DNA from: a virus
Strand: one strand, 5' to 3'
IMG/VR virus record: IMGVR_UViG_3300048591_000769
Location: 1-50,645 of that record
Length of the DNA: 50,645 bases
The translations under genes were made by a program, and so were the position numbers. The notes under the pieces are model-generated. The model was not told the DNA's origin. It saw only the letters and a program-made list of their open reading frames with translations, and did no database searches. Shown here one piece after another: positions 8,193-15,421 of this stretch. Every line of letters starts with the position of its first letter. Positions within the stretch are counted from its first letter, which is position 1.

Positions 8193-10151
8193 CTACAGAA
8201 CGAAGAACTGATGCTCCGGCTTCGGCGCGGGCGGTACGCCCATCACGCCGATCGCCATGAAGAACGCGACTGCGTCGTCGATCTTGTCGGCGCTGCGCTT
8301 GCGGTCCGGCGCCATGTTCATGTTCTCGTCGTACCTGGGCACGACGTTGCCCGCGCACCAGTTGAGGACCGCATCACCGCCGTGTCGGAGGTTGCCGGCG
8401 AGGTACAGCCGCTCGGCTTCCTTCATCGCGGGGTTGAACGATCGCGGGCCCTGCCGGAACTCCTCGAGGATCGACTTCGCCTTGCCGTCCGGCATCGTTC
8501 GCTGCGGCAGTCGTGCGGTGAGCCGGTTGACCAGATCCCGCAGGTTCCACGAGTCGTAGCCGATGATCTGCGGCCGGAACCGCTGCACCAGGGCGACGAT
8601 CTCCTCCTCGATCACCGAATAGTCGAGGATGTGCCCCGGCAGCTGCGTGATGAGGCCGGACTGCACCCAGGCGGCATACGGCACGGTCTTGCGCTCGGTG
8701 CGCTGCGCCACCGCATCGGCCGGCACCCAACGTCTCCCCCAGGTGTAGACGATGCCGTCCGCATCGCGCCACACCAAGCGGAACGCCATGATGTCCGTCG
8801 TTGCCGCGCCATCCAGTCCCGCCCAGCATTCGAGCGACTCCATCCGATCGAGGTCGACCGGCCCCGCGCAAAGTTTCCACTTCGGGATGTGCAGCCAACT
8901 CTTCGCCGCGCTCGACTGACGGTTCAGTCTCTTGATCTTGAACTCGGCATGCTGGCCGGGCATCTGTTTCGCCTCGGCCGCTGCCTTGCGGATCTCGTTT
9001 CTGAGCTTCTCGTTGACCTCGATCAGCGGGTTCGCCTTCACCCACTTCGATTCGTCGAAGTCGTCATCCGGCGGCGCGTACCCTTGCTGCCCGGGCTCGC
9101 CTTCCTGCTCGTCAACCGCGTAGATCACGGCGAGGAAGTGGTCGGTATCCTCGGCCGGCAGCACACCCTGCAGCAGCTGGTGCGAGAAGGTGCGCAGTTC
9201 CGGCCACGGGCCCGGCGTCTCGTAGCCCTCGGTCGTCGTGTACAGCCAGAGCGGATTCCCGCGCGCGCCAGCAGCCGACTGCAGCACGTTCAGCAGGTCG
9301 TGCGTCTTGTGCGCGTGGATCTCGTCGAGCTCGACGTGCGACGGGTTCAGGCCGTCCTGCGTCGAGGCCTTGGCGTTGATCGGCTTGAACGACCCGCCGG
9401 CCTTCCAGTTCGCGATCGCGTGCGCGAAGGGCTCGAGCGCGAAGGCCTCCCGCAGATCCGGGGTCTTCTCGACCATCCGCTTGGCGATGTCAAACACGAC
9501 CCGCGCCTGCTGGCCGGTCGTCGCTGCCGTGATGACCTGCGGCCCTACCTCCTGCTCGCAGCAGAAGCAGTAGAGCAGGATCGCTGCCGCGAGCGTCGAC
9601 TTGGCGTTCTTCCTTGCCACCGCGAACAGCGCCCTGGTGAACCGCCGCGATCCGTCGCGCTTGCGAAACCCGAACAAGTTGACGACGAAGAAGACGTGCG
9701 ATGGATGCAGCACGATCGTCGGGGTCGCCCATTGCCCCTCGACGTGCGGCAGCTTCTCGATGAACTCGCAGGCATCCTGTGCGTGCCACCTGTCGAAGAC
9801 GAAGGGCGCTCCCCGCTTCCTATCGGCCCTCTTTAGGTCCGCGAGGAAGCGCCTCGCAGCCAGTTGCGCCCACTTTCCGTAATGCTTCCGACGCCGATCC
9901 GCCGCCGCTGCCTGCGCGTACTCGATCGCGATCGCGACGAAGTCACGCTGGCCGCTTGCCGTGCGAGCTGAACCGGTTCTTCCTTCCCCCTTCCGCCGTA
10001 CCTGCGGCGACGCGTCGGCGCGCGGCCGGCGTGAGCCCGAATTCTTGCCAGAGCGCCTTGAGGGCGTTGTCTTCGCTCGCGGTGACCTCGAATCCGGCTT
10101 TCGCCTTCTGGCGGAATCGCTGCCAGGCGTAGCAGAGCTGCTCGAGGGCAT
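8193..10151 (-). CDS. Terminase large subunit (start unresolved)
   Basis: HK97/P27-type packaging motor. The ATPase has the deviant Walker A ARKNAKSTLAAA and Walker B VELDEIHAHK. The RNase H-like nuclease shows GLDGAATTDIMAF, IIGYDSWNL and the final acidic motif DKIDDAVAFF. Family similarity begins only around base 9944 (DFVAIAIEYAQ), right after the small-terminase stop, but no ATG, GTG or TTG lies in frame there. The coordinates use an upstream ATG and so overlap the small terminase by about 200 bases. The GTGA at 9946 would be the natural start if one base were added. Confidence 0.9.
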   Translation of the reverse strand: MPSSSSATPGSDSARRRKPDSRSPRAKTTPSRRSGKNSGSRRPRADASPQVRRKGEGRTGSARTASGQRDFVAIAIEYAQAAAADRRRKHYGKWAQLAARRFLADLKRADRKRGAPFVFDRWHAQDACEFIEKLPHVEGQWATPTIVLHPSHVFFVVNLFGFRKRDGSRRFTRALFAVARKNAKSTLAAAILLYCFCCEQEVGPQVITAATTGQQARVVFDIAKRMVEKTPDLREAFALEPFAHAIANWKAGGSFKPINAKASTQDGLNPSHVELDEIHAHKTHDLLNVLQSAAGARGNPLWLYTTTEGYETPGPWPELRTFSHQLLQGVLPAEDTDHFLAVIYAVDEQEGEPGQQGYAPPDDDFDESKWVKANPLIEVNEKLRNEIRKAAAEAKQMPGQHAEFKIKRLNRQSSAAKSWLHIPKWKLCAGPVDLDRMESLECWAGLDGAATTDIMAFRLVWRDADGIVYTWGRRWVPADAVAQRTERKTVPYAAWVQSGLITQLPGHILDYSVIEEEIVALVQRFRPQIIGYDSWNLRDLVNRLTARLPQRTMPDGKAKSILEEFRQGPRSFNPAMKEAERLYLAGNLRHGGDAVLNWCAGNVVPRYDENMNMAPDRKRSADKIDDAVAFFMAIGVMGVPPAPKPEHQFFVL

Positions 10152-10362
10152 AGAGGTCCACGACTTGCAGGACGCCGCACGCGACGAGTTGAGGGCCGAG
10201 TTCGCGCCACAGAGCGGATCCATCCGGATTCAGATGGATCGGCGGCTCCGGGAACGTCGTAACCGGCGCGAATTCCGGGGCCGGCGCATCGTCACGCCGC
10301 GACGGCTGGTCCGTTCCGGCGATGACCTTCAACGCGCGCGGTTTCTTTGGGGGGCCAGGCAT
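9943..10362 (-). CDS. Terminase small subunit, P27 family
   Basis: 139 residues. The N-terminus MPGPPKKPRALKVIAGT and the helix YALEQLCYAWQRFRQ are typical of P27-type small terminases, which bind the packaging site and recruit the large subunit. The segment EFGLTPAARRRV near the C-terminus is the family hallmark. It is immediately upstream of the large subunit and preceded by the likely cos region and an HNH nuclease, the usual order in HK97-like phages. Confidence 0.9.
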   Translation of the reverse strand: MPGPPKKPRALKVIAGTDQPSRRDDAPAPEFAPVTTFPEPPIHLNPDGSALWRELGPQLVACGVLQVVDLYALEQLCYAWQRFRQKAKAGFEVTASEDNALKALWQEFGLTPAARRRVAAGTAEGGRKNRFSSHGKRPA

Positions 10363-10477
10363 GTCGAAAAATGGAAGGGCTATCCTGCACGCGCGAAAAA
10401 AAGGCTGGCGCGTCGGTCCTAAGCGACCTCGGTTTCAAGGTTCGACCCTCCCCCCCGTAGGGGTTGGCGCTATCCCC
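10363..10477 (-). promoter_or_regulatory. Candidate packaging (cos) region
   Basis: A short non-coding gap between the HNH nuclease and small terminase. It contains a hairpin with stem GTAGGGG (10457-10463) and CCCCTAC (10475-10481), an adjoining C-run and GC-rich sequence. HK97-like phages usually place cos just upstream of the small terminase. No cohesive end can be identified from sequence alone, so this is a positional candidate. Confidence 0.35.
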
Positions 10478-10774
10478 CTACGAGTCCACGGGGAATCCAT
10501 CGACACCTACGCGCCTCCGAGGCCGGGCGCCCTTGTCGCGCAGGGTCTTCGCCTCGTGACACGCGCGGCAGATCGCCTGGAGGTTGGCGTCGTCGTCCGT
10601 GCCGCCCTTGCTCTTTGGGAGGACGTGATCGACCTGGGAGGCCGGCGTCGGGCGCCCGTGCGTGCGCAGGCAGGGTTGGCACAGGTAGTCGTCCCGCCGC
10701 AGCACGCGCAGCCTCAGACGGTCCCATGCCGCACCGTAGCCGCGAGACTGCCGGGACTCTCGGGACCACGCCAT
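10478..10774 (-). CDS. HNH endonuclease
   Basis: 98 residues from an ATG with TTGGAGG five bases upstream. The zinc-binding and catalytic layout is clear: C-Q-P-C, then the HNH core VDHVLPKSKGGTDDDANLQ and C-R-A-C-H. Small HNH proteins next to terminase genes stimulate cos cleavage in HK97-like phages. That is the likely role here given the adjacent candidate cos gap. Confidence 0.9.
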   Translation of the reverse strand: MAWSRESRQSRGYGAAWDRLRLRVLRRDDYLCQPCLRTHGRPTPASQVDHVLPKSKGGTDDDANLQAICRACHEAKTLRDKGARPRRRVGVDGFPVDS

Positions 10775-10790
10775 GCAGGCCTCCAATGCA

Positions 10791-10822
10791 AAACGCCCAG
10801 ACCGTCACCGATCTGGGCGTTT
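10791..10822. terminator. Bidirectional terminator-like hairpin
   Basis: Perfect 11-base inverted repeat, AAACGCCCAGA (10791-10801) and TCTGGGCGTTT (10812-10822), with a ten-base loop. The T-rich ends could work on either strand. It lies about 16 bases before the HNH start. Confidence 0.75.
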
Positions 10823-10875
10823 CCTTTGGGCGCACCGGCCCCGGCCCGAAAAATAACAGAGTTTCCCCGTCTGGA

Positions 10876-11277
10876 TCAAACGCCAACGTACGAATCGTGC
10901 GAGTTCGCGATTCCGAGCATTGACTGCAATTCCGCCTCATCGTCATCCTGCGTATCTTCCGGCTCGGCAATGCAGCGATCGCGCTCCTGCTCCAAGCGAG
11001 CGACGGCCAGCAGCGCCGCCTCATGGCGCTTGCGATGTGCTACCGTCAGAACGTTTCGGGCCGGGCGTCCCTTGATCGTGTTTTCCGGGCTGTATGGGCC
11101 GCGATCAGCGATGCGCTGCATGCACAGTTCGTCCGCCATAGGCCCGCGACGAGCAAGGTCATCTCCCCACCAGGCCAGCCACGACTCGAACGTGAACCCC
11201 CATGCTATGCCACGCATTGCAGCCTGTCGTCGCTGGGTCTTGTAGGCCCGCCGAACCTTTCTCATGTCGATGTCCAT
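10876..11277 (-). CDS. Conserved phage protein of unknown function
   Basis: 133 residues. The start at 11277 has AAGGA six bases upstream. Basic N-terminus, then a block FTFESWLAWWGDDLARRGP and RIADRGPYSPENTIKG that recurs in small phage and plasmid proteins. The pattern of aromatic residues followed by R-G-P-Y-S-x-x-N recalls nuclease-associated modules, but no catalytic residues are certain. It is probably the first gene of the leftward late operon, upstream of HNH and terminase. Confidence 0.55.
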   Translation of the reverse strand: MDIDMRKVRRAYKTQRRQAAMRGIAWGFTFESWLAWWGDDLARRGPMADELCMQRIADRGPYSPENTIKGRPARNVLTVAHRKRHEAALLAVARLEQERDRCIAEPEDTQDDDEAELQSMLGIANSHDSYVGV

Positions 11278-11313
11278 CGCCGTCCTTTTCGTCAACTCTC
11301 GATGAGGCCACCC

Positions 11314-11550
11314 ATGCGCACCCTCTCCCTCATCCTTGCCCTGACCCTCAGCGCATGCGCCCCTGCTGGGAAGTGGGTGCGTCCCGGCCTTGCTCCCGAG
11401 CAGGTGGTGCAGGCCGAGCGGGAGTGCGAGTACGAGGCCTCCAAGGCCACGGCTGGGATCGCGAACGGATTCACTGCCGGCTTCGAGCAGGCCCGGCTGG
11501 AGCGGATGTGCATGGAGGTGAAGGGATTCACGTTTCAGCGGGGGCAGTAG
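11314..11550 (+). CDS. Small predicted lipoprotein
   Basis: 78 residues with a short signal sequence ending in a lipobox, LTLSAC, so Cys14 would be lipidated and the protein anchored in a membrane. The mature part has two further Cys residues and no recognised domain. GAGG precedes the ATG. It is the only plus-strand gene between the late and replication leftward operons, so it probably has its own promoter. It may be a lysogenic-conversion or superinfection-exclusion factor; that is inference. Confidence 0.6.
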   Translation: MRTLSLILALTLSACAPAGKWVRPGLAPEQVVQAERECEYEASKATAGIANGFTAGFEQARLERMCMEVKGFTFQRGQ

Positions 11551-11563
11551 GGGCCAGAGCGCC

Positions 11564-11911
11564 CTAGCTGATCCCCTTCGCCCTCAGCCCCACCGACAGC
11601 CCGGCCCGAGCCCGAAGGTAGACGTCCTCGATACTCACCCGGTGCATGCGCCACACCGCACCGAGGTGAAAGTGGTGAACCGCGATGCGCTCTGGCAGCG
11701 GAAGGTCATTGACCAAGGCCTCCATCGCAATCGCACACCGCCGCTCCATGTGGTCGCACATCGTGTCGAAGTCCGCGCTGCCCGACTGGTAGACGTCGAC
11801 GATCTTGCATTCGAACTCCTCGACGTCGTGCTCGCGCATGTAGCGCGCCCAATTGTCGAGGTGCCAGTCGAGGCGCGGGTGCTCATACTCGTTCCGGCTG
11901 TCGCTCGTCAT
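11564..11911 (-). CDS. Possible Q-like late regulator
   Basis: 115 residues, ATG with GGAGG upstream. The layout, LDWHLDNWARYMRE, a central acidic helix, then LPLPERIAVHHFHLGAVWR and LRARAGLSVGLRAKG, resembles small phage proteins often labelled antitermination or late-activator proteins, with a helix-turn-helix-like C-terminus. It is the last gene of the leftward replication operon, after a RuvC-like resolvase, which is the position of lambda Q. The late operon contains terminator-like hairpins, consistent with a need for antitermination. Confidence 0.5.
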   Translation of the reverse strand: MTSDSRNEYEHPRLDWHLDNWARYMREHDVEEFECKIVDVYQSGSADFDTMCDHMERRCAIAMEALVNDLPLPERIAVHHFHLGAVWRMHRVSIEDVYLRARAGLSVGLRAKGIS

Positions 11912-12113
11912 ACCGCCCGCACCTCCGTCCGTACCGCTTTCCGATCGCGCAGTGCGCGACCCAGCCGTGACCGATCGCCACTCTCGCCTCGTAGACGCAT
12001 CCCGCACAGGTGCGTGCCTCCTGCTGCTCGTAGATCACCGCGGGATCGCGGGCCATGGACCGGCTGCCGTAGTTGAGCGGGACGCGGCGGTCGTCGTCGT
12101 TCGAGGGCTTCAC
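11883..12113 (-). CDS. Small Cys-rich protein
   Basis: 76 residues, GTG start overlapping the stop of the resolvase gene (GTGA). It has C-A-G-C, then two further Cys residues in the last 20 residues, compatible with one structural zinc. No family is recognised. It overlaps the following Q-like gene by 29 bases, so all three are one translation unit. Confidence 0.5.
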   Translation of the reverse strand: MKPSNDDDRRVPLNYGSRSMARDPAVIYEQQEARTCAGCVYEARVAIGHGWVAHCAIGKRYGRRCGRYDERQPERV

Positions 12114-12616
12114 GCTGCCTCGCCGAGAAAGTTCTCCGCCGCCCGCTGCTGCTGCGCTCCGTACCTCGCGATCAGCACCGCCTCGGCCCGCCCGTGGTCG
12201 CGCTTGCGGGCGAGTTCGCCGGAGCGCGTCGGGTAGAGCCGGATCGCCAGCGCCCGCGCCGCCTCCTTGTCGCTGTCGAGTCCGTAGGCGCGCTTCCACC
12301 GCTGCGGCGCCACCCGCTCGACGCTGATGCCGAGGGCCTCGAGGACGCCGCGGATCGTGCCGCGGGAGTCGCCGAGGGAGAACATGCTCGACACGCCCTG
12401 CCCCGGCATCGCCGAGACCTCCTCCACCCACGCGCAGCAGATGTCGGCGACGTGCGGCCGCAGGATGCGGGCGAGCTCGGCCCCGTCGATCTCGCGCTGC
12501 TTCCTCGCCTTCTTGCCGGCATCTCGGACGGGCATGTCCTGCACCCACAGCAGCACACCGCCGTCCGAGACCGCTGCGATCGCACCGCTGATGCCGGGGT
12601 CGATGCCGATGATCAT
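12110..12616 (-). CDS. RuvC-like Holliday junction resolvase
   Basis: 168 residues, the usual RuvC size. It starts MIIGIDPGISGAIA with the first catalytic Asp, has a Glu pair in VEEVSAMPGQG, and ends with KRDHGRAEAVLIARYG, which supplies the C-terminal acidic motif. It would resolve branched DNA made during replication and recombination before packaging. It sits between a short hypothetical gene and the Cys-rich protein, and works in the same late-early region as lambda Rap/nin genes. Confidence 0.85.
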   Translation of the reverse strand: MIIGIDPGISGAIAAVSDGGVLLWVQDMPVRDAGKKARKQREIDGAELARILRPHVADICCAWVEEVSAMPGQGVSSMFSLGDSRGTIRGVLEALGISVERVAPQRWKRAYGLDSDKEAARALAIRLYPTRSGELARKRDHGRAEAVLIARYGAQQQRAAENFLGEAA

Positions 12617-12852
12617 GCTGCCCTCCGTGAGCAGCTGAGGCTTGCCAGGATTCGCTCGGTGATGCCGACGCGGGGATCGTCCTTGCGCAGCGGCTCCCGC
12701 CTCGTCGGCCGAGTCCGCACGACCACGCAGCGCACCGTGCCGGCGTCCGAGTCGATGCATGGCCAGTCGGCCAGGACTGCATCGATGACCTGCACGGCGC
12801 GGCCGGTGTCGATGTGGATGATGTCGCCGGGCTTCGTCACGGGATCGGTCAT
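12613..12852 (-). CDS. Hypothetical protein, 79 residues
   Basis: ATGA overlap with the replication gene upstream, and its own stop overlaps the resolvase start. Sequence begins MTDPVTKPGDIIHIDTG and has a beta-rich centre followed by basic residues. No domain is recognised. Its position between replication initiator and resolvase suggests an accessory DNA-metabolism role. Confidence 0.55.
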   Translation of the reverse strand: MTDPVTKPGDIIHIDTGRAVQVIDAVLADWPCIDSDAGTVRCVVVRTRPTRREPLRKDDPRVGITERILASLSCSRRAA

Positions 12853-13811
12853 GCAGCCTCCCCGGACTGCTTCGCGATGGCCTCGCGGACCCGCTGCCGA
12901 TAGGTCGCCATGTCCTCGCCGGGGCGGGCAACGCAGCCCACGGACTGCCCCTTCGCGATCGTTGCGCGCTCGCTGCTCCACCACGCCGGCTCGGCCGGCT
13001 TCCCGCTGCCGGTGGTGCCCGCGGGTGGCCCAGCGATGACCTCGCGCACGATCGGGTCGAGGTACGCCGCGGGGATGCGGTCCGGGGGCGGCTTGTGCTG
13101 CCTCGCCCGCTCGACCGCCTCGACGAGCTGGGAATCCGTGGCGCCGGACTCGACCCAGCCGAGCAGCAGCGGATTGCCTGGGGTGACGTCGACGCCTTTT
13201 TCCCGCAGCAGCGCGCACACCGTACCGCGGCGGGTAGCGCCCGGCGGTTCAGGATGCTCCGGCGGTTGGGAGAGCGCTTGCTTTTCTGGTGGAGCAGGAG
13301 ACGGAGAAGGAGTAGGAGTAGGAGGTCTCGCACCTTGACCGGCCTTTGGTGATTCACCAAAGGGGGGCTTTGGTGAAGCATCTAAGGCTGGCTTTGGTGC
13401 AGCTACCCCGCGTCCATCCGGCTGCCCTCCGGCCGCACGTCTGCGCGCAATGTGTTCATCCCTCACCTGCTTCGATGAAAACCAGATCGGGCCCTCCTGC
13501 ACTTCGATCAGCGTCACCGGCTCGAGCGTTCGGCGCCCTGATCTCGGCGTGTAGATGTACGCATCGCACAACTCCCCTGGGTCTGCTCCCTTCATCACCC
13601 CTTTTCTGACCAGCGCGTGCAATACCGCAACCTTGCAGCCGACCGCCTGCGCGATCTCCTTGAGAGGCCAGCGCAGCACGCCGAACTCGTCACCGTCCGC
13701 CATGAGGCAGAGCACGTCGATCCACGCGCCTTTTTCCTCGTGTGTGCAGCGGCGCAACTTCGCGTTGCTGATCCAGTCGCCGTGATAGAACTGAAAGCTC
13801 GGCCTGCTCAT
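12849..13811 (-). CDS. Replication protein, YdaU/DUF1376-like (O analogue)
   Basis: 320 residues. The N-terminus FQFYHGDWISNAKLRRCT, followed by GAWIDVLCLMAD and GVLRWPLKEIAQAVGC, is the winged-helix module of phage replication initiators. A Pro-rich linker (about 140-190) joins it to a C-terminal part with AAYLDPIVREVI. The linker coding sequence carries iteron-like repeats, as lambda O contains the lambda origin. No helicase or loader gene is recognised nearby, so host proteins probably supply these functions. Confidence 0.7.
   Translation of the reverse strand: MSRPSFQFYHGDWISNAKLRRCTHEEKGAWIDVLCLMADGDEFGVLRWPLKEIAQAVGCKVAVLHALVRKGVMKGADPGELCDAYIYTPRSGRRTLEPVTLIEVQEGPIWFSSKQVRDEHIARRRAAGGQPDGRGVAAPKPALDASPKPPFGESPKAGQGARPPTPTPSPSPAPPEKQALSQPPEHPEPPGATRRGTVCALLREKGVDVTPGNPLLLGWVESGATDSQLVEAVERARQHKPPPDRIPAAYLDPIVREVIAGPPAGTTGSGKPAEPAWWSSERATIAKGQSVGCVARPGEDMATYRQRVREAIAKQSGEAA
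13343..13399. repeat. Iteron-like repeats, possible replication origin
   Basis: The octamer CTTTGGTG starts at 13344, 13368 and 13392, exactly 24 bp apart. The first copy is half of a perfect inverted repeat, CCTTTGGTGA (13343-13352) and TCACCAAAGG (13354-13363). The repeats lie inside the replication gene and encode the SPK-containing linker. Confidence 0.6.
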
Positions 13812-13858
13812 CTGTTCCGCGCCTCTGCAATCGCCTGCTCGCGCTCGGTGTCGGTCAT
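13808..13858 (-). CDS. 16-codon micro-ORF with ATGA overlaps at both ends
   Basis: Encodes MTDTEREQAIAEARNR. Its ATG overlaps the stop of the upstream zinc protein and its TGA overlaps the start of the replication gene, both as ATGA. Its first bases repeat the start of the upstream gene at 14187. It may be a coupling peptide carrying ribosomes into the replication gene, or the remnant of a gene duplication. Confidence 0.4.
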   Translation of the reverse strand: MTDTEREQAIAEARNR

Positions 13859-14187
13859 CGCCGGCTGATCCTTGTCATCTGCCCGCAGTGCTGGCACTTC
13901 GTCCGCTCGCGTTCGGAAATACGCTTCATCTCTTCCTGATACGCAGCCCGCGTGCGATGCCAACGTGACTCCTGGGAGCACAGGATCTTGAGCACGTGCA
14001 TGGGATTGAGCTTGGCGCCGCATTCGCAGCACGTCACCTCGGCCAACGCCTCGTCTACCTCAAACGAGTTGAGGTGCGCGCACGTGCGCGGGGCCGGCAC
14101 CAGCATCACATCGGATCCGGGCGGATGCTTGCGTTTCACCCCGAGGTCAATGACCGTGTTCAGGGATGGGCGCTCGGTGTCGGTCAT
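13855..14187 (-). CDS. Zinc-ribbon protein
   Basis: 110 residues, ATG at 14187 with GGGGAGAG upstream. Four Cys in two pairs, TCCECGAKLNP and KCQHCGQM, plus intervening His residues suggest a zinc ribbon. The middle has an aromatic/basic helix (RWHRTRAAYQEEMKRI). This kind of small phage protein occurs in replication operons; a DNA- or RNA-binding role is inferred. Confidence 0.6.
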   Translation of the reverse strand: MTDTERPSLNTVIDLGVKRKHPPGSDVMLVPAPRTCAHLNSFEVDEALAEVTCCECGAKLNPMHVLKILCSQESRWHRTRAAYQEEMKRISERERTKCQHCGQMTRISRR

Positions 14188-14243
14188 GCTCTCCCCCGCT
14201 CTCTCGCACTGAGTTGGGCCGGCGTGCATGTAATCGTGCTCAT
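14184..14243 (-). CDS. 19-codon micro-ORF with ATGA overlaps at both ends
   Basis: Encodes MSTITCTPAQLSARERGRA. The ATG overlaps the preceding stop and the TGA overlaps the ATG of the zinc-ribbon gene, both as ATGA. The exact fit at both ends, shared with a second micro-ORF at 13808, argues that it is translated. Confidence 0.4.
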   Translation of the reverse strand: MSTITCTPAQLSARERGRA

Positions 14244-14400
14244 GCCCTCAGCTCCAGGCCGAGCGCCCTCCGCACCGCCACCCTCGCCCACCTGATCCGC
14301 TGCCCCAACGTCCTGCGCGCCGACTCCGCTCGCTGCCGGATCTCGACCAGGGCGCGGCGGGCGTTGAGGTCGATGGCGACTCGTCGACAGGCTCGCTCAT
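14240..14400 (-). pseudogene. Small gene with an apparent one-base deletion
   Basis: An ATG at 14400 opens MSEPVDE, but that frame then becomes low-quality Ser/Arg sequence. One frame over, the same DNA reads smoothly as VAIDLNARRALVEIRQRAES and ends with a TGA that overlaps the next micro-ORF start. One extra base near 14388 would join them into a protein of about 53 residues, rich in Arg and Leu. It is either a consensus error or a genuine frameshift. Confidence 0.4.
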
Positions 14401-14401
14401 C

Positions 14402-14803
14402 TCAGACCGCCTCGCCTTGCGTCACGGTGCGCACGCAGCCGGCCGGCAGCATCACCGGTCGGTCCCAGCACTGGCGCAGCGCGTCGAAGTTCCAGGGTTC
14501 TCGGGGCGCGACCTCCTTTCGGACGGCGTTCGGCCCGTACTCCATGATCGCCACGCTCGGCAGACTGAGCAGCCGGTGCTGGTGCGTCACGTTCCACTGC
14601 GGGCGCCCGGTCGGCGTGCTGCGCAGCCCGCGGACCTCGACGATGTCGACGTGGCCCTCCGTGCGCAGCCACTGCAGCACCATCCAGACGACGCGCTTCG
14701 AGTAGCCGGTGTGCTCGATGATCCGCGGCGCCACGTTGACGCCGTTCTGCAGGGCATCGCACACCGCGCGGATCGCGGCCGCGCTGGGGAGATCGCTGCT
14801 CAT
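14402..14803 (-). CDS. Predicted winged-helix DNA-binding protein
   Basis: 133 residues, ATG with GGAGGGG upstream. Residues 10-60 (AIRAVCDALQNG, then RIIEHTGYSKRVVWMVLQWL and an EGHVDIVE wing) have the form of a winged helix. The rest is unassigned. It follows a leftward terminator in the position of lambda cII. A CII-like or primosomal role is possible but unproved. Confidence 0.55.
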   Translation of the reverse strand: MSSDLPSAAAIRAVCDALQNGVNVAPRIIEHTGYSKRVVWMVLQWLRTEGHVDIVEVRGLRSTPTGRPQWNVTHQHRLLSLPSVAIMEYGPNAVRKEVAPREPWNFDALRQCWDRPVMLPAGCVRTVTQGEAV

Positions 14804-14910
14804 GCGGGGCCCCTCCTGCACCGCGCCCGACCCTGGAGAAGAGGGCGGAGCACGAGCGCACGGACCGTATTGCGGCAGCACCGCCAGGGCTGCCCCGGGG
14901 CGCAGGAGAG

Positions 14911-14950
14911 GAAAGAAAAGCGCGCGCGGCCCGTCAGGACACCGCGCGCG
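14911..14950 (-). terminator. Leftward terminator, tR1-like
   Basis: On the minus strand an eight-base stem of alternating C and G (14943-14950 with 14921-14928) is followed by TTTTCTTT. It lies after the Cro-like and zinc genes and before the replication genes, like lambda tR1. Confidence 0.65.
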
Positions 14951-14989
14951 AACTCTGGGCCGGTCTGGGGAAGCCCCGAGCAGGGGAGG

Positions 14990-15196
14990 TCAGAGAGCAT
15001 TCGCAGCCTCCATGTCTCGCCGCTCCTCGATGGCGCGGCGGGCGCGGGCCTGCCGGGTGATCGCATCGCGGGGAGCGTCGACGTCCGCCCGGCGCTGCTT
15101 GCCGTGCATGCGGCGGGGACGCTGGCAGGCGGAGCACCAGAGTTCGCCGGTCGGCGTGTAGCGGGCGGGCTGGCCGGACTGGCAGGGACAGTTCAT
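14990..15196 (-). CDS. Small zinc-finger protein
   Basis: 68 residues with two Cys pairs, NCPCQSG and WCSACQRP, followed by a long basic helix rich in Arg. The ATG overlaps the stop of the Cro-like gene (ATGA), so it is the second gene of the leftward immediate-early transcript, just before the terminator. The position and a basic tail suggest nucleic-acid binding, perhaps regulation. Confidence 0.55.
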   Translation of the reverse strand: MNCPCQSGQPARYTPTGELWCSACQRPRRMHGKQRRADVDAPRDAITRQARARRAIEERRDMEAANAL

Positions 15197-15411
15197 GCGG
15201 CGCGGCCTTGGGTCTCTTGGCGAAACCGATCCGCGAGCTTCTGCACCTGGATCACGCCGGGGTTATCGATGCGACGCTGCGCCAGTTTGGTCAGCCACGA
15301 GTAGTAGCTATCCGTGTTCTCGGGACTCATTTCGGACGCAAGCGCGCGCCACGTGCCCTTCCGCGAATCGAGTTCGCGAAGGACGAAGTCGAGGAGGGTT
15401 TCGTGTTCCAT
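15193..15411 (-). CDS. Cro-like regulator
   Basis: 72 residues from the ATG at 15411. It reads as a compact helical protein, with WRALASEMSPENTDSYYSWL resembling a short helix-turn-helix and VQKLADRFRQE as a closing helix. No Shine-Dalgarno sequence is visible, and the promoter -10 lies about 11 bases upstream, so the message is probably nearly leaderless. It is first in the leftward operon and divergent from the repressor, the position of lambda cro. Confidence 0.6.
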   Translation of the reverse strand: MEHETLLDFVLRELDSRKGTWRALASEMSPENTDSYYSWLTKLAQRRIDNPGVIQVQKLADRFRQETQGRAA

Positions 15412-15421
15412 GTCCGCCACG

